Shown: positions 44,353 to 51,907 of the stretch, piece by piece
How the letters are laid out: every line of letters begins with the position of its first letter
How positions within the stretch are numbered: position 1 is the stretch's first letter
Assembly (NCBI GenBank): GCA_019748195.1
Contig: JAIEPW010000079.1
Coordinates: forward strand, 26,078-90,077
Source: Bryobacteraceae bacterium
Lineage (GTDB): Bacteria; Acidobacteriota; Terriglobia; Bryobacterales; Bryobacteraceae
Reading direction: 5' to 3'
DNA length: 64,000 bases
Position numbers and translations under genes: made by a program
Notes under the pieces: generated by a model
Seen by the model: the letters and a program-made list of their open reading frames with translations, nothing else
Told to the model about the DNA's origin: nothing
Database searches by the model: none

Positions 44353-45597
44353 TTAGTCCAGGGACTCACCGCGAATCAGATCCTCGAACGTCTCGCGCGT
44401 GCGAATGATCCTCCACGAATCACCTTCAATGAGCGCCTCCGCGGCGCGGGGACGCGAGTTATAGTTCGAGGACTGGACGAAGCCGTAGGCACCGGCGGTC
44501 ATGACCGCGACCAGGTCGCCGGGAAGGACTTCCGCGAGTTCCCGGTCGCGGGCAAAGAAATCGCCGCTTTCGCAAACGGGGCCGACGACATCGGCGCGGA
44601 ACGTGCCGTCGCGGGGCTCGCGTAGCGGGAGGATGTCGTGCCAGGCCTGGTATAGCGACGGACGGATGAGATCATTCATGGCGCCGTCCACGATCAGAAA
44701 CTCCTTCGAACCGCTGCGTTTGCGATAGAGCACGCGGGTGAGCAGGACACCGGCCTCGCCGACGACAGAGCGGCCGGGCTCGATCATTACCGACAAGTCG
44801 CGCCCGGTGAGACGCTGAGCCAGTCCGGCGCCGTACTGTTCAATTGACGGCGTGGTCTGGCCTGCCTGATAGGCGACGCCGAGGCCGCCTCCGAGGTCGG
44901 CGTGCGTGATTTCGAAGCCGCGCGCGCGCAGCCTTTCGATGAGGTCCAGCACGCGGTCCACCGCCTGGAACACCGGGGCCGGGTCCAGGATCTGCGAGCC
45001 GATGTGGCAGCTCACGCTGTCGAGAGACAGGTTACGGCAGGCGCGGGCTCGTTCGTAGACATCCTCCGCCTCGGAGATGTCGATTCCGAACTTATGCTCG
45101 CGCAGACCGGTGGAAATGTAGGGGTGGGTGGAGGCGTCGACGTCCGGGTTCACGCGTACCGCGACTCGCGCTTTTAGCCCGCGCCGCGCGGCGAGGGAGT
45201 CGATGAGGGCCATTTCCGCCTCGGATTCGCAATTGAAGCCGAAGATGCCGCGGTCGAGGGCGTACTCGATTTCGGGGGCGGACTTGCCGACACCGGAGAA
45301 GACGATGCCGGCGGGATCTCCGCCGGCTTTCAGGACGCGATAAAGCTCGCCGGCGCTGACGATGTCGAATCCCGCGCCTTCCCGGGCGAGCAGCTTCAGA
45401 ATGGCGAGATTGGAGTTGGCCTTGACGGCGTAGCAGACGGTGTGCGGCACGGCCGCCAGGGAGCGGTCATAAGCGCGGAAGCGATCGCGGATCATGTCCG
45501 CGGAATAGACATAGCAAGGTGTTCCGGCTCTCTCGGCGATGCCCGCGAGCAGGACGCCGCCGGCGGCGAGATGCCCGTCTTCGTAATGAAAGCTCAT
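44353..45597 (-). CDS. lysA: diaminopimelate decarboxylase
   Basis: A 414-residue PLP enzyme making lysine from meso-diaminopimelate. The PLP lysine is in YAVKANSNLAILKLL (near residue 60), the HIGSQI and GGGLGV segments line the cofactor phosphate (near 197 and 235), and the substrate Cys is in VGPVCESGDFF (near 345). The start overlaps the stop of the phosphatase gene (ATGA). It is the third gene of a deoC-rsbU-lysA unit; the mixed functions suggest only shared transcription. Confidence 0.95.
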   Translation of the reverse strand: MSFHYEDGHLAAGGVLLAGIAERAGTPCYVYSADMIRDRFRAYDRSLAAVPHTVCYAVKANSNLAILKLLAREGAGFDIVSAGELYRVLKAGGDPAGIVFSGVGKSAPEIEYALDRGIFGFNCESEAEMALIDSLAARRGLKARVAVRVNPDVDASTHPYISTGLREHKFGIDISEAEDVYERARACRNLSLDSVSCHIGSQILDPAPVFQAVDRVLDLIERLRARGFEITHADLGGGLGVAYQAGQTTPSIEQYGAGLAQRLTGRDLSVMIEPGRSVVGEAGVLLTRVLYRKRSGSKEFLIVDGAMNDLIRPSLYQAWHDILPLREPRDGTFRADVVGPVCESGDFFARDRELAEVLPGDLVAVMTAGAYGFVQSSNYNSRPRAAEALIEGDSWRIIRTRETFEDLIRGESLD

Positions 45598-47345
45598 TCC
45601 AGGACCTTGAGGGCGACGGAAGACTGGTCGTCGAAGATGGGCGTGACTCCGCGGAAGACGTCCAGTTCGCGGAACAACTGATCGAGCAGCTCGCGCGGCG
45701 GAGCGGCGCCGTACTTGCGGAGCACCTTGCGGATGCGAGCCTCGCCCATGTTCTCCTCGGTTTCGTTGGTCTGGTCCTCGATGCCGTCGGAGTAGAACAG
45801 CAGCGTATCGCCGGGAGAAACGTCGAGACCGATTTCCTCATATTCGACGTCATCCAAGAGACCGATGGGGACGCCTTCGACGCGCGGCTTCAGGACTTCG
45901 CCGGCGCGCAGGATCAGCGGCGGTTCGGAGCCGGCGTTGGCGATGGTGAAGCGGGCGCTGCGGCGTTCCCACAGCACGACCATGAGAGTGGCGTAGACGG
46001 CGTCCACCTTGCGCTCTAGCAAGGTTTCGTTCAGCGATTTCAGGAGCAGGGCGGGGCTGCGCCGCCTGGGCGCGAGGATGCGGAGCAGACCGCTGACCAG
46101 CGCTCCATACAGCGCGGCGGCCGCGCCCTTGCCGGAGACATCGCCGAACGCGATCAGGGCGTGGTCTTCATCATGCTCGAAGAAGTCGTAGACGTCGCCG
46201 GAGATCTCGCGCGCGGCGCGGGCGCGCACGGCCACTTCCAGCCCGGGAAGCTCGGGAGCGGACCGGGGCTGCAGGACGCTTTGCAGCTTGCGGGCGGCCC
46301 GGAGGTCCTGCTCCATGCGTTGCTCGCGCTGCGCGAGCTCTTCGTAGAGGCGGGCGTTCTCCACCGAACTGGCGATTTGCGGGGCCAACAGGGCCAGTGT
46401 TCGCGCGTGATCCTCGGTGAAGTAATTCAGGCGTTCACTTTCGACGTCCAGCACGCCGATGACGCGATCCTGCAGGATAAGGGGCACCGCCACTTCGCTG
46501 CGAATGCCCGGGTGGGAGGCGATATAGCGCGGGTCCGCCGCGGTGTCGGCGACGCGAACCACTTCGCGGGACTCGGCCGCGGCTCCGGTGATGCCCATGC
46601 CCATGGGGATGTTGTTCAGGTCGACGCGCTTGTCGTAGCGCTGGCTGAAGCGGTGGACCAGGGAGTGGCGTTCGTTATCCACCAGGAAGATGCTGAACGC
46701 ATCGAAGTCAATGAGGGCCTTGATCGTCTTGGCGATCTTTCCCAGCAGTTCGTCAATGGCGAGGATGGAGCTGAACTCCTGAGAGAGGTGGGATAAGGTG
46801 CGCAGCGTGCGGTTCTGGCGTTCGACCCGGCGGTACAGCCGTGCGTTGTCGATGGCGACGGCCACGCGCGACGCCAACAGGCGGACGAGCGCGCGATCCT
46901 GCTCGTTATAAGCGTCGCCCTGGGTGGACTGAAGGTCGATGACGCCCACCAGCTTTCCGCGGGCGATCATGGGCACGGCCAGCTCACTGCGCACGGCGTC
47001 GACGGCGTTCAGATAGCGGGGATCCTGCCGGACATCGCCGGAGAGCACGGCGAGGCGTTCGGAGGCGGCGGTGCCGGTGAGCCCCTCGCCCAGCCGCACC
47101 ACCAGATTGCGCACCAGTTCGGCGCGATGACCGGTGGAGTAGCGGATGCGCAGTCCCTGGGCGCGTTCGCTGTACAGCAGGATGGCGAACAGATCGGAGG
47201 GAATCACGTCGCGAATGATCTTGGCGACGCTCTCCAGCAGGCGGTCCAGGTCGAGCGTTTCGGTGGTGACCGTGGAGACTTCGAGCAGGAAGTCGAGCAG
47301 TTCCGCGCGTTCGCGAAAACGGACCGATTGTTTGCGAGTCGCCAT
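45594..47345 (-). CDS. GAF-domain PP2C (RsbU-type) phosphatase
   Basis: A 583-residue signalling protein. Two GAF sensor domains lie at about 20-175 and 185-330 (LAVPMIARGKLVGVIDLQST and VAVPLILQDRVIGVLDVESE), followed by a short helix (RMEQDLRAARKLQSVLQP) and an RsbU/SpoIIE phosphatase domain at 375-580. The metal-binding acids are seen in SGDVYDFFEH, ALIAFGDVSGKGAAAA and LLFYSDGIEDQTNE. Such phosphatases usually act on anti-anti-sigma factors in partner-switching. None is next to it. It overlaps deoC by one base and lysA by four. Confidence 0.92.
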   Translation of the reverse strand: MATRKQSVRFRERAELLDFLLEVSTVTTETLDLDRLLESVAKIIRDVIPSDLFAILLYSERAQGLRIRYSTGHRAELVRNLVVRLGEGLTGTAASERLAVLSGDVRQDPRYLNAVDAVRSELAVPMIARGKLVGVIDLQSTQGDAYNEQDRALVRLLASRVAVAIDNARLYRRVERQNRTLRTLSHLSQEFSSILAIDELLGKIAKTIKALIDFDAFSIFLVDNERHSLVHRFSQRYDKRVDLNNIPMGMGITGAAAESREVVRVADTAADPRYIASHPGIRSEVAVPLILQDRVIGVLDVESERLNYFTEDHARTLALLAPQIASSVENARLYEELAQREQRMEQDLRAARKLQSVLQPRSAPELPGLEVAVRARAAREISGDVYDFFEHDEDHALIAFGDVSGKGAAAALYGALVSGLLRILAPRRRSPALLLKSLNETLLERKVDAVYATLMVVLWERRSARFTIANAGSEPPLILRAGEVLKPRVEGVPIGLLDDVEYEEIGLDVSPGDTLLFYSDGIEDQTNETEENMGEARIRKVLRKYGAAPPRELLDQLFRELDVFRGVTPIFDDQSSVALKVLE

Positions 47346-48100
47346 CAGGCCGAGGCTCCGGCCTCCGCGGCCTTGACGATCGCCACGCTGGCGGAGGCGC
47401 CGACGCGGGTGGCGCCGGCGGCGATCATCGCGCGGAAATCCTCAAGGGTCCGGATTCCGCCGGAGGCCTTTACGCCCATGTCCGGGCCGACCACGCGCCG
47501 CATCAGCGAGACATCGTGCACGGTTGCGCCGCCGGGACCAAAGCCGGTGGACGTCTTGACGAAATGGGCGCCGGCCTGGCGGCAGATGCGGCAGGCGAGT
47601 TCTTTCTGCTCGTCCGAAAGCAGCGCGGTTTCGAGAATCACCTTGAGGAGGGAACCCGTGGGCGCGACGATGGAGGCCAGCATGGCGATCTCATCCTGAA
47701 CGCGGTCATGATTGCCGCCGCGCAACTCGCCGACATTCAACACCATGTCGATTTCCCTGGCGCCGTCCTTCATGGCGTTCGCGGCCTCAGTGAGTTTAAT
47801 GCCGGGCAGCGCGGCCCCCAGCGGAAATCCGACGACGCTGCAGACCTTGACGGCGGAATCCTGTAGTTCCTCAGCGACCAGAGAAACCCAGTACGGATTG
47901 ACACAAACGCTGCAGAAGCGCCACTGACGAGCTTCGGCGCAGATACGGCGGATGTCGGCGGCGGTGGCCTCCGGCTTCAGCAGGGTGTGGTCAATCTGGG
48001 CGGCAATGGCGGCTTGTTCGGAAGTCACGTGGATCGGCTGCGGGGTGGCTAAGTCCAATGAAATCAGATCGTTTGACGGAGCTGTCCCCGCCAGTATCAT
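47345..48100 (-). CDS. deoC: deoxyribose-phosphate aldolase
   Basis: A 251-residue class I aldolase that splits 2-deoxyribose 5-phosphate into acetaldehyde and glyceraldehyde 3-phosphate. The Schiff-base Lys is in FVKTSTGFGPGGAT (near residue 180), with the second Lys in MGVKASGGIRT (near 208), and the start of the barrel is IDHTLLKPEAT. It has about 30 extra residues at the N-terminus relative to the usual 220. It is the first gene of the deoC-rsbU-lysA unit. Confidence 0.94.
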   Translation of the reverse strand: MILAGTAPSNDLISLDLATPQPIHVTSEQAAIAAQIDHTLLKPEATAADIRRICAEARQWRFCSVCVNPYWVSLVAEELQDSAVKVCSVVGFPLGAALPGIKLTEAANAMKDGAREIDMVLNVGELRGGNHDRVQDEIAMLASIVAPTGSLLKVILETALLSDEQKELACRICRQAGAHFVKTSTGFGPGGATVHDVSLMRRVVGPDMGVKASGGIRTLEDFRAMIAAGATRVGASASVAIVKAAEAGASA

Positions 48101-48143
48101 AACACAGCGGGCAAAGCCCGGCGGAACTCTTTACACTGGTCGC

Positions 48144-49757
48144 ATGAGGTTCACGGGATGTTTCCTGCTGGCCGCCGGGATGCTCGCGGCTCAGATCACG
48201 CAGATTTCGGGCGAGAAGATCCGCGCGCACACCAAGTTCCTGTCAAGCGACCTGCTGGAGGGGCGCAGTCCGGGCGACCGGGGCGGCAGGATCGCCACCG
48301 AGTATCTGGTGTCGCAAATGCGAATCGCCGGGGCCAAGCCGGCGGGCGATAACGGTACGTACCTGCAAAAGGTTCCACTGGTGGGCGTGACGACGAAACC
48401 GGGCGCGGTGATGACCGCATCGAAGGGATCGCAGACGATTTCGTTCCGCTATCTGGACGATTTCGCCGGGCAGTCCCGAGAGCAAATTCCGGCGAGCGAA
48501 TGGGATGGAGAAGCTGTGTTTGTGGGCCACGGGATCAGCGCTCCGGAGTACGACTGGGACGACTACAAAGGCGTGGACGTAAAGGGCAAGGTGGTAGTGC
48601 TGTTCACGTCCGAGCCTCCCAGCCAGGATGCGAGGTTTTTCAAGGGCAAGGCGCTGACGTACTACGGGAGGTGGACTTACAAGTTCGAGGAAGCGGCACG
48701 GCGCGGCGCGAAAGCGGCCGTGATCGTACACACTACGCCGACCGCGAGCTACGGCTGGGAGGTGGTGCGGAGTTCCTGGGGCAGGGAGGATCCGCAGGTG
48801 AAGCGCGGAGCCTCGGATCCGGCGCTGGCGTTCGCAGGGTGGGTGACGACGGAGTCCGGGAACCGGCTGCTGGCGATGGCGGGGCGGACGGTGGAGGAGT
48901 TACTGAAGGCGGCGGATACAAGAGGTTTCCAGCCGTTCCCGTTGGGCCTGCGAATCAGCGGCAGGCTGGAATCCGCGCTGCGGGACATCGAGACGGAGAA
49001 CGTAGTGGCGACCATCGAAGGCAGCGATCCGAAATTGAAGGGGGAAGCGGTGGTGTTCAGCGCGCACTGGGATCATCTGGGCGTGGGTGAGCCAGTGGAC
49101 GGCGATCGCATTTACAACGGCGCGGTGGACAACGCCACGGGATGCGCGATGGTAATCGAGATCGCGCGGGCATGGATGAGCCTGCCGCAGAAGCCGCGCC
49201 GTTCGGCGATCTTTCTGTTCGTGACCGCGGAGGAAGGCGGATTGCGGGGCAGCGAGTATTTCGGGCAGCACCCCGCGATTCCGATCGGCAAGATCGCGCT
49301 GAATCTGAACTTCGACGCGTTCTATCCCTTCGGGCGGACCAGCGACACGAGCGTATCCGGCGCCGAGCGCACGACGGTGTGGCCCATCGTGCAGGAAGCG
49401 GCGAAGCGGTTCAACCTGGTGATCAAGCCCGATCCGCGGCCGGAGCAGGGCAGCTATTACCGCTCGGATCACTTCTCGATGGCGCGCGTCGGCGTGCCGG
49501 CGTTCTCTGTGCACGGCGGCAGCGAGTACCTGGGCAAGCCGTCCGGCTACGGGGAGAAGATGTTCCGCGAGTACAACTCAAAGAGCTACCATCAGCCCTC
49601 GGATGACTACAAGGAGGACTGGGACTTCGCGGGGATGGAACAGATGGCCCAGTTCGGGATGCTGATCGGAATCAACGTGGCGAACTATCCGCGGATGCCG
49701 ACCTGGAAGGCGGGCGACGAATTTCTCCCGGCGCGGCAGAAGAGCGCGGTGCGATGA
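48144..49757 (+). CDS. secreted M28 family zinc peptidase
   Basis: A 537-residue exported aminopeptidase-like enzyme with a signal peptide (MRFTGCFLLAAGMLAA). A PA domain insert (about 115-270, AVFVGHGISAPEYDWDDYKG) precedes the second half of the catalytic domain. The zinc site is seen as SAHWDHLG (near 306), VDNATGCAMVIE, TAEEGGLRGSEYF and HQPSDDY near the C-terminus. The family releases N-terminal amino acids from peptides. The start at 48144 was chosen because the signal peptide begins there. It overlaps the next gene (ATGA). Confidence 0.92.
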   Translation: MRFTGCFLLAAGMLAAQITQISGEKIRAHTKFLSSDLLEGRSPGDRGGRIATEYLVSQMRIAGAKPAGDNGTYLQKVPLVGVTTKPGAVMTASKGSQTISFRYLDDFAGQSREQIPASEWDGEAVFVGHGISAPEYDWDDYKGVDVKGKVVVLFTSEPPSQDARFFKGKALTYYGRWTYKFEEAARRGAKAAVIVHTTPTASYGWEVVRSSWGREDPQVKRGASDPALAFAGWVTTESGNRLLAMAGRTVEELLKAADTRGFQPFPLGLRISGRLESALRDIETENVVATIEGSDPKLKGEAVVFSAHWDHLGVGEPVDGDRIYNGAVDNATGCAMVIEIARAWMSLPQKPRRSAIFLFVTAEEGGLRGSEYFGQHPAIPIGKIALNLNFDAFYPFGRTSDTSVSGAERTTVWPIVQEAAKRFNLVIKPDPRPEQGSYYRSDHFSMARVGVPAFSVHGGSEYLGKPSGYGEKMFREYNSKSYHQPSDDYKEDWDFAGMEQMAQFGMLIGINVANYPRMPTWKAGDEFLPARQKSAVR

Positions 49758-50533
49758 ACGAATCGATCACCACCCAGCGGCGGGGCCATGTGTTTCTGAT
49801 CGGGTTGAATCGCGTGGCCAAACGCAACGCGTTCGACCCGCCGATGTTCCACGCGCTGGCGCGGGCGTACGGCGAGTATGAACGGGATGCGGAGTTGTGG
49901 TGCGCGGTGGTGTTCGCGCACGGAGACCACTTCAGCGGCGGCATCGATCTGGGGCAATATTCGGAACGCTTTCAGCAGCCGGACGCTTTCCCGATGGGCG
50001 AGGGAGAAGTGGATCCGTTCGGGATGCGCAGCCGGTTGACGAAGCCGGTGGTGATGACCGCGCAGGGAATCTCCTACACGATCGCGGTGGAGATGATGCT
50101 GGCGGCGGACATCCGCCTGGCTGCCTCCAACGTCCGCTTCGCGCAACTGGAGGTCGGGCGGGGATTGTACCCGCTAGGCGGCGCTCCGTTCCGGCTGGTC
50201 CGCGAAGCGGGCTGGGGCAACGCGATGCGGTGGCTGCTGACGGGGGAGGAGTTCGGCGCGGAGGAAGCGCTGCGGCTGGGCCTGATCCAGGAGATCACCG
50301 CGCCGGGCGAGCAATTCAACCGGGCTCTGGCGATCGCCGGGCGCGTCGCGGAACAGGCGCCGTTGGGTGTGCGGGCGACCCTAAAGTCGGCTCGCATCGG
50401 GCTGGAGCATGGCGAGCGGGAAGCAATCGCGCGCATGCGCGAAGACATGCCCGCGATTCTGAAGTCGGAGGACTTCGCCGAAGGGGTGGCGAGCTTCCGG
50501 GAGCGGCGCAAGGCGAAGTTCGCCGGACGGTGA
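49754..50533 (+). CDS. enoyl-CoA hydratase/isomerase family protein
   Basis: A 259-residue crotonase-fold protein. The oxyanion-hole signatures are FAHGDHFSGGIDLGQYS (near 55) and RLAASNVRFAQLEVGRGLYP (near 120). The Glu pair of true hydratases is reduced to one Glu (QLEVGRG), so hydratase or isomerase cannot be decided. The start overlaps the M28 stop. It converges with the P450 gene. Confidence 0.88.
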   Translation: MNESITTQRRGHVFLIGLNRVAKRNAFDPPMFHALARAYGEYERDAELWCAVVFAHGDHFSGGIDLGQYSERFQQPDAFPMGEGEVDPFGMRSRLTKPVVMTAQGISYTIAVEMMLAADIRLAASNVRFAQLEVGRGLYPLGGAPFRLVREAGWGNAMRWLLTGEEFGAEEALRLGLIQEITAPGEQFNRALAIAGRVAEQAPLGVRATLKSARIGLEHGEREAIARMREDMPAILKSEDFAEGVASFRERRKAKFAGR

Positions 50534-50534
50534 C

Positions 50535-51887
50535 TTAACCGCGCGCTTCCAGGCGCATTCGCATTCCGTAACGGGAACGAAGGGTGATGGTGGCTTTCGG
50601 CTCCACCTTCTGATGCGGGTCCAACCTCAGCCTCCATTTGGCCGCCAGGGCAGCCAGCAGCATCGTTCCTTCGATCCAGGCGAAGCGCTCGCCGATGCAC
50701 AGGCGAGGTCCGCCGCCGAAGGGAAAGTAAGAGAACTTAGGGCGCTTGCCGGACTCATCCGGGGTCCAGCGCTCCGGGTCGAACTTCAACGGATCGGGGT
50801 ACCAGCGCGGGTCGTGATGGGAGACCCAGGGACTGAGAATCACCACGGAGCCGCCCGGGATAACAAAGCCTCCCACGGGATAGTCCGACTTGGCGCGCCG
50901 CCCGATGGCCCACACCGGCGGATAGAGGCGCATGGACTCGGCGAGGACCATCTCGGCGTACTTCAGATTGGGGAGGTCCTCGAACTCCGGCAATCGCCCA
51001 CCGAGCACGCGGTCGACTTCGGCGTGCAGCTTCGCTTCCACCTCCGGGTGCTGCGAGAGCAGGTACCAGGTCCAGGTGAGCGCGTTGGCGGTGGTTTCGT
51101 GACCCGCGAGAAAGATGGTGATGGCCTCGTCGCGCACCTGCTGGTCGCTCATGACGCCGGCGCCGTCCTCATCCACGGCCATCAGCATCATGCTGAGCAG
51201 GTCGCCCTTGTCCTCGCCGGAGGCACGGCGTTCCCGGATCACGCGGTAGATGATGGAATCCAACTGCTCGCGGGCCTTCTCCATGCGTCTCACGGGCGGG
51301 ATGGGCAGGACCTCGAGGTACTCGGAGAAGGGCAGGAAGAGGAAGTTGAACAGGTCGAGGATCTGGCCCAGCGCTTCGCCCACCTCCGGCGCGTCACCCT
51401 CGACGTCGGCGGAGAAGAGCGTCATGCCGACGATGGCGAGGGTGAGGCGCATCATCTCCTCGTGTATGTCGCGAGTCTCGCCGTCCTTCCAACGCCCGCG
51501 CCACAAGCCGGCGTAGCGGGACATCTGGCGGGAATAACCGATCAGCCGCTGGTGATGAAAGGCAGGTTGCATCAGGCGCCGCTGGCGCTTGTGGGCGTCC
51601 CCTTCGCTGGTCAACAGTCCTTCGCCGAGAAGCGACTTCGCGCGCTGCAAGATCCGGCTCTTGGTGAAGTTCGCGCTGTGGGTGACGAAGACATCCTTGA
51701 CGAAATCGGGGTGGTTCAGCAGATAGGTATGCTGCGGACCGAGCTTGAAATAGACGATATCGCCGTACTCCCGCGCGAACCGGGCGAGCAGCGGCGGCGG
51801 GTTCTTGCGGAACTCCGGAAGATAACCGACCACCGGCCGGCTCTTGGGACCGGGAGGCCGCCGGACGGGGACTGCCGCAGTGGACAT
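50535..51887 (-). CDS. cytochrome P450
   Basis: A 450-residue soluble P450. The haem-binding Cys is in FGGGPRLCIGERFA (near 398). The I-helix is TIFLAGHETTANALT (near 250) with the conserved acid-alcohol pair, and the ExxR motif is LAESMRLYPPVW. It resembles the class I bacterial CYP family of fatty-acid or terpenoid oxidation. No ferredoxin gene is adjacent, so redox partners are elsewhere. It is the last gene of a minus-strand run with the receptor gene 20 bases upstream. Confidence 0.93.
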   Translation of the reverse strand: MSTAAVPVRRPPGPKSRPVVGYLPEFRKNPPPLLARFAREYGDIVYFKLGPQHTYLLNHPDFVKDVFVTHSANFTKSRILQRAKSLLGEGLLTSEGDAHKRQRRLMQPAFHHQRLIGYSRQMSRYAGLWRGRWKDGETRDIHEEMMRLTLAIVGMTLFSADVEGDAPEVGEALGQILDLFNFLFLPFSEYLEVLPIPPVRRMEKAREQLDSIIYRVIRERRASGEDKGDLLSMMLMAVDEDGAGVMSDQQVRDEAITIFLAGHETTANALTWTWYLLSQHPEVEAKLHAEVDRVLGGRLPEFEDLPNLKYAEMVLAESMRLYPPVWAIGRRAKSDYPVGGFVIPGGSVVILSPWVSHHDPRWYPDPLKFDPERWTPDESGKRPKFSYFPFGGGPRLCIGERFAWIEGTMLLAALAAKWRLRLDPHQKVEPKATITLRSRYGMRMRLEARG

Positions 51888-51907
51888 GCTTCTATCGTAG
51901 AGCAGAG

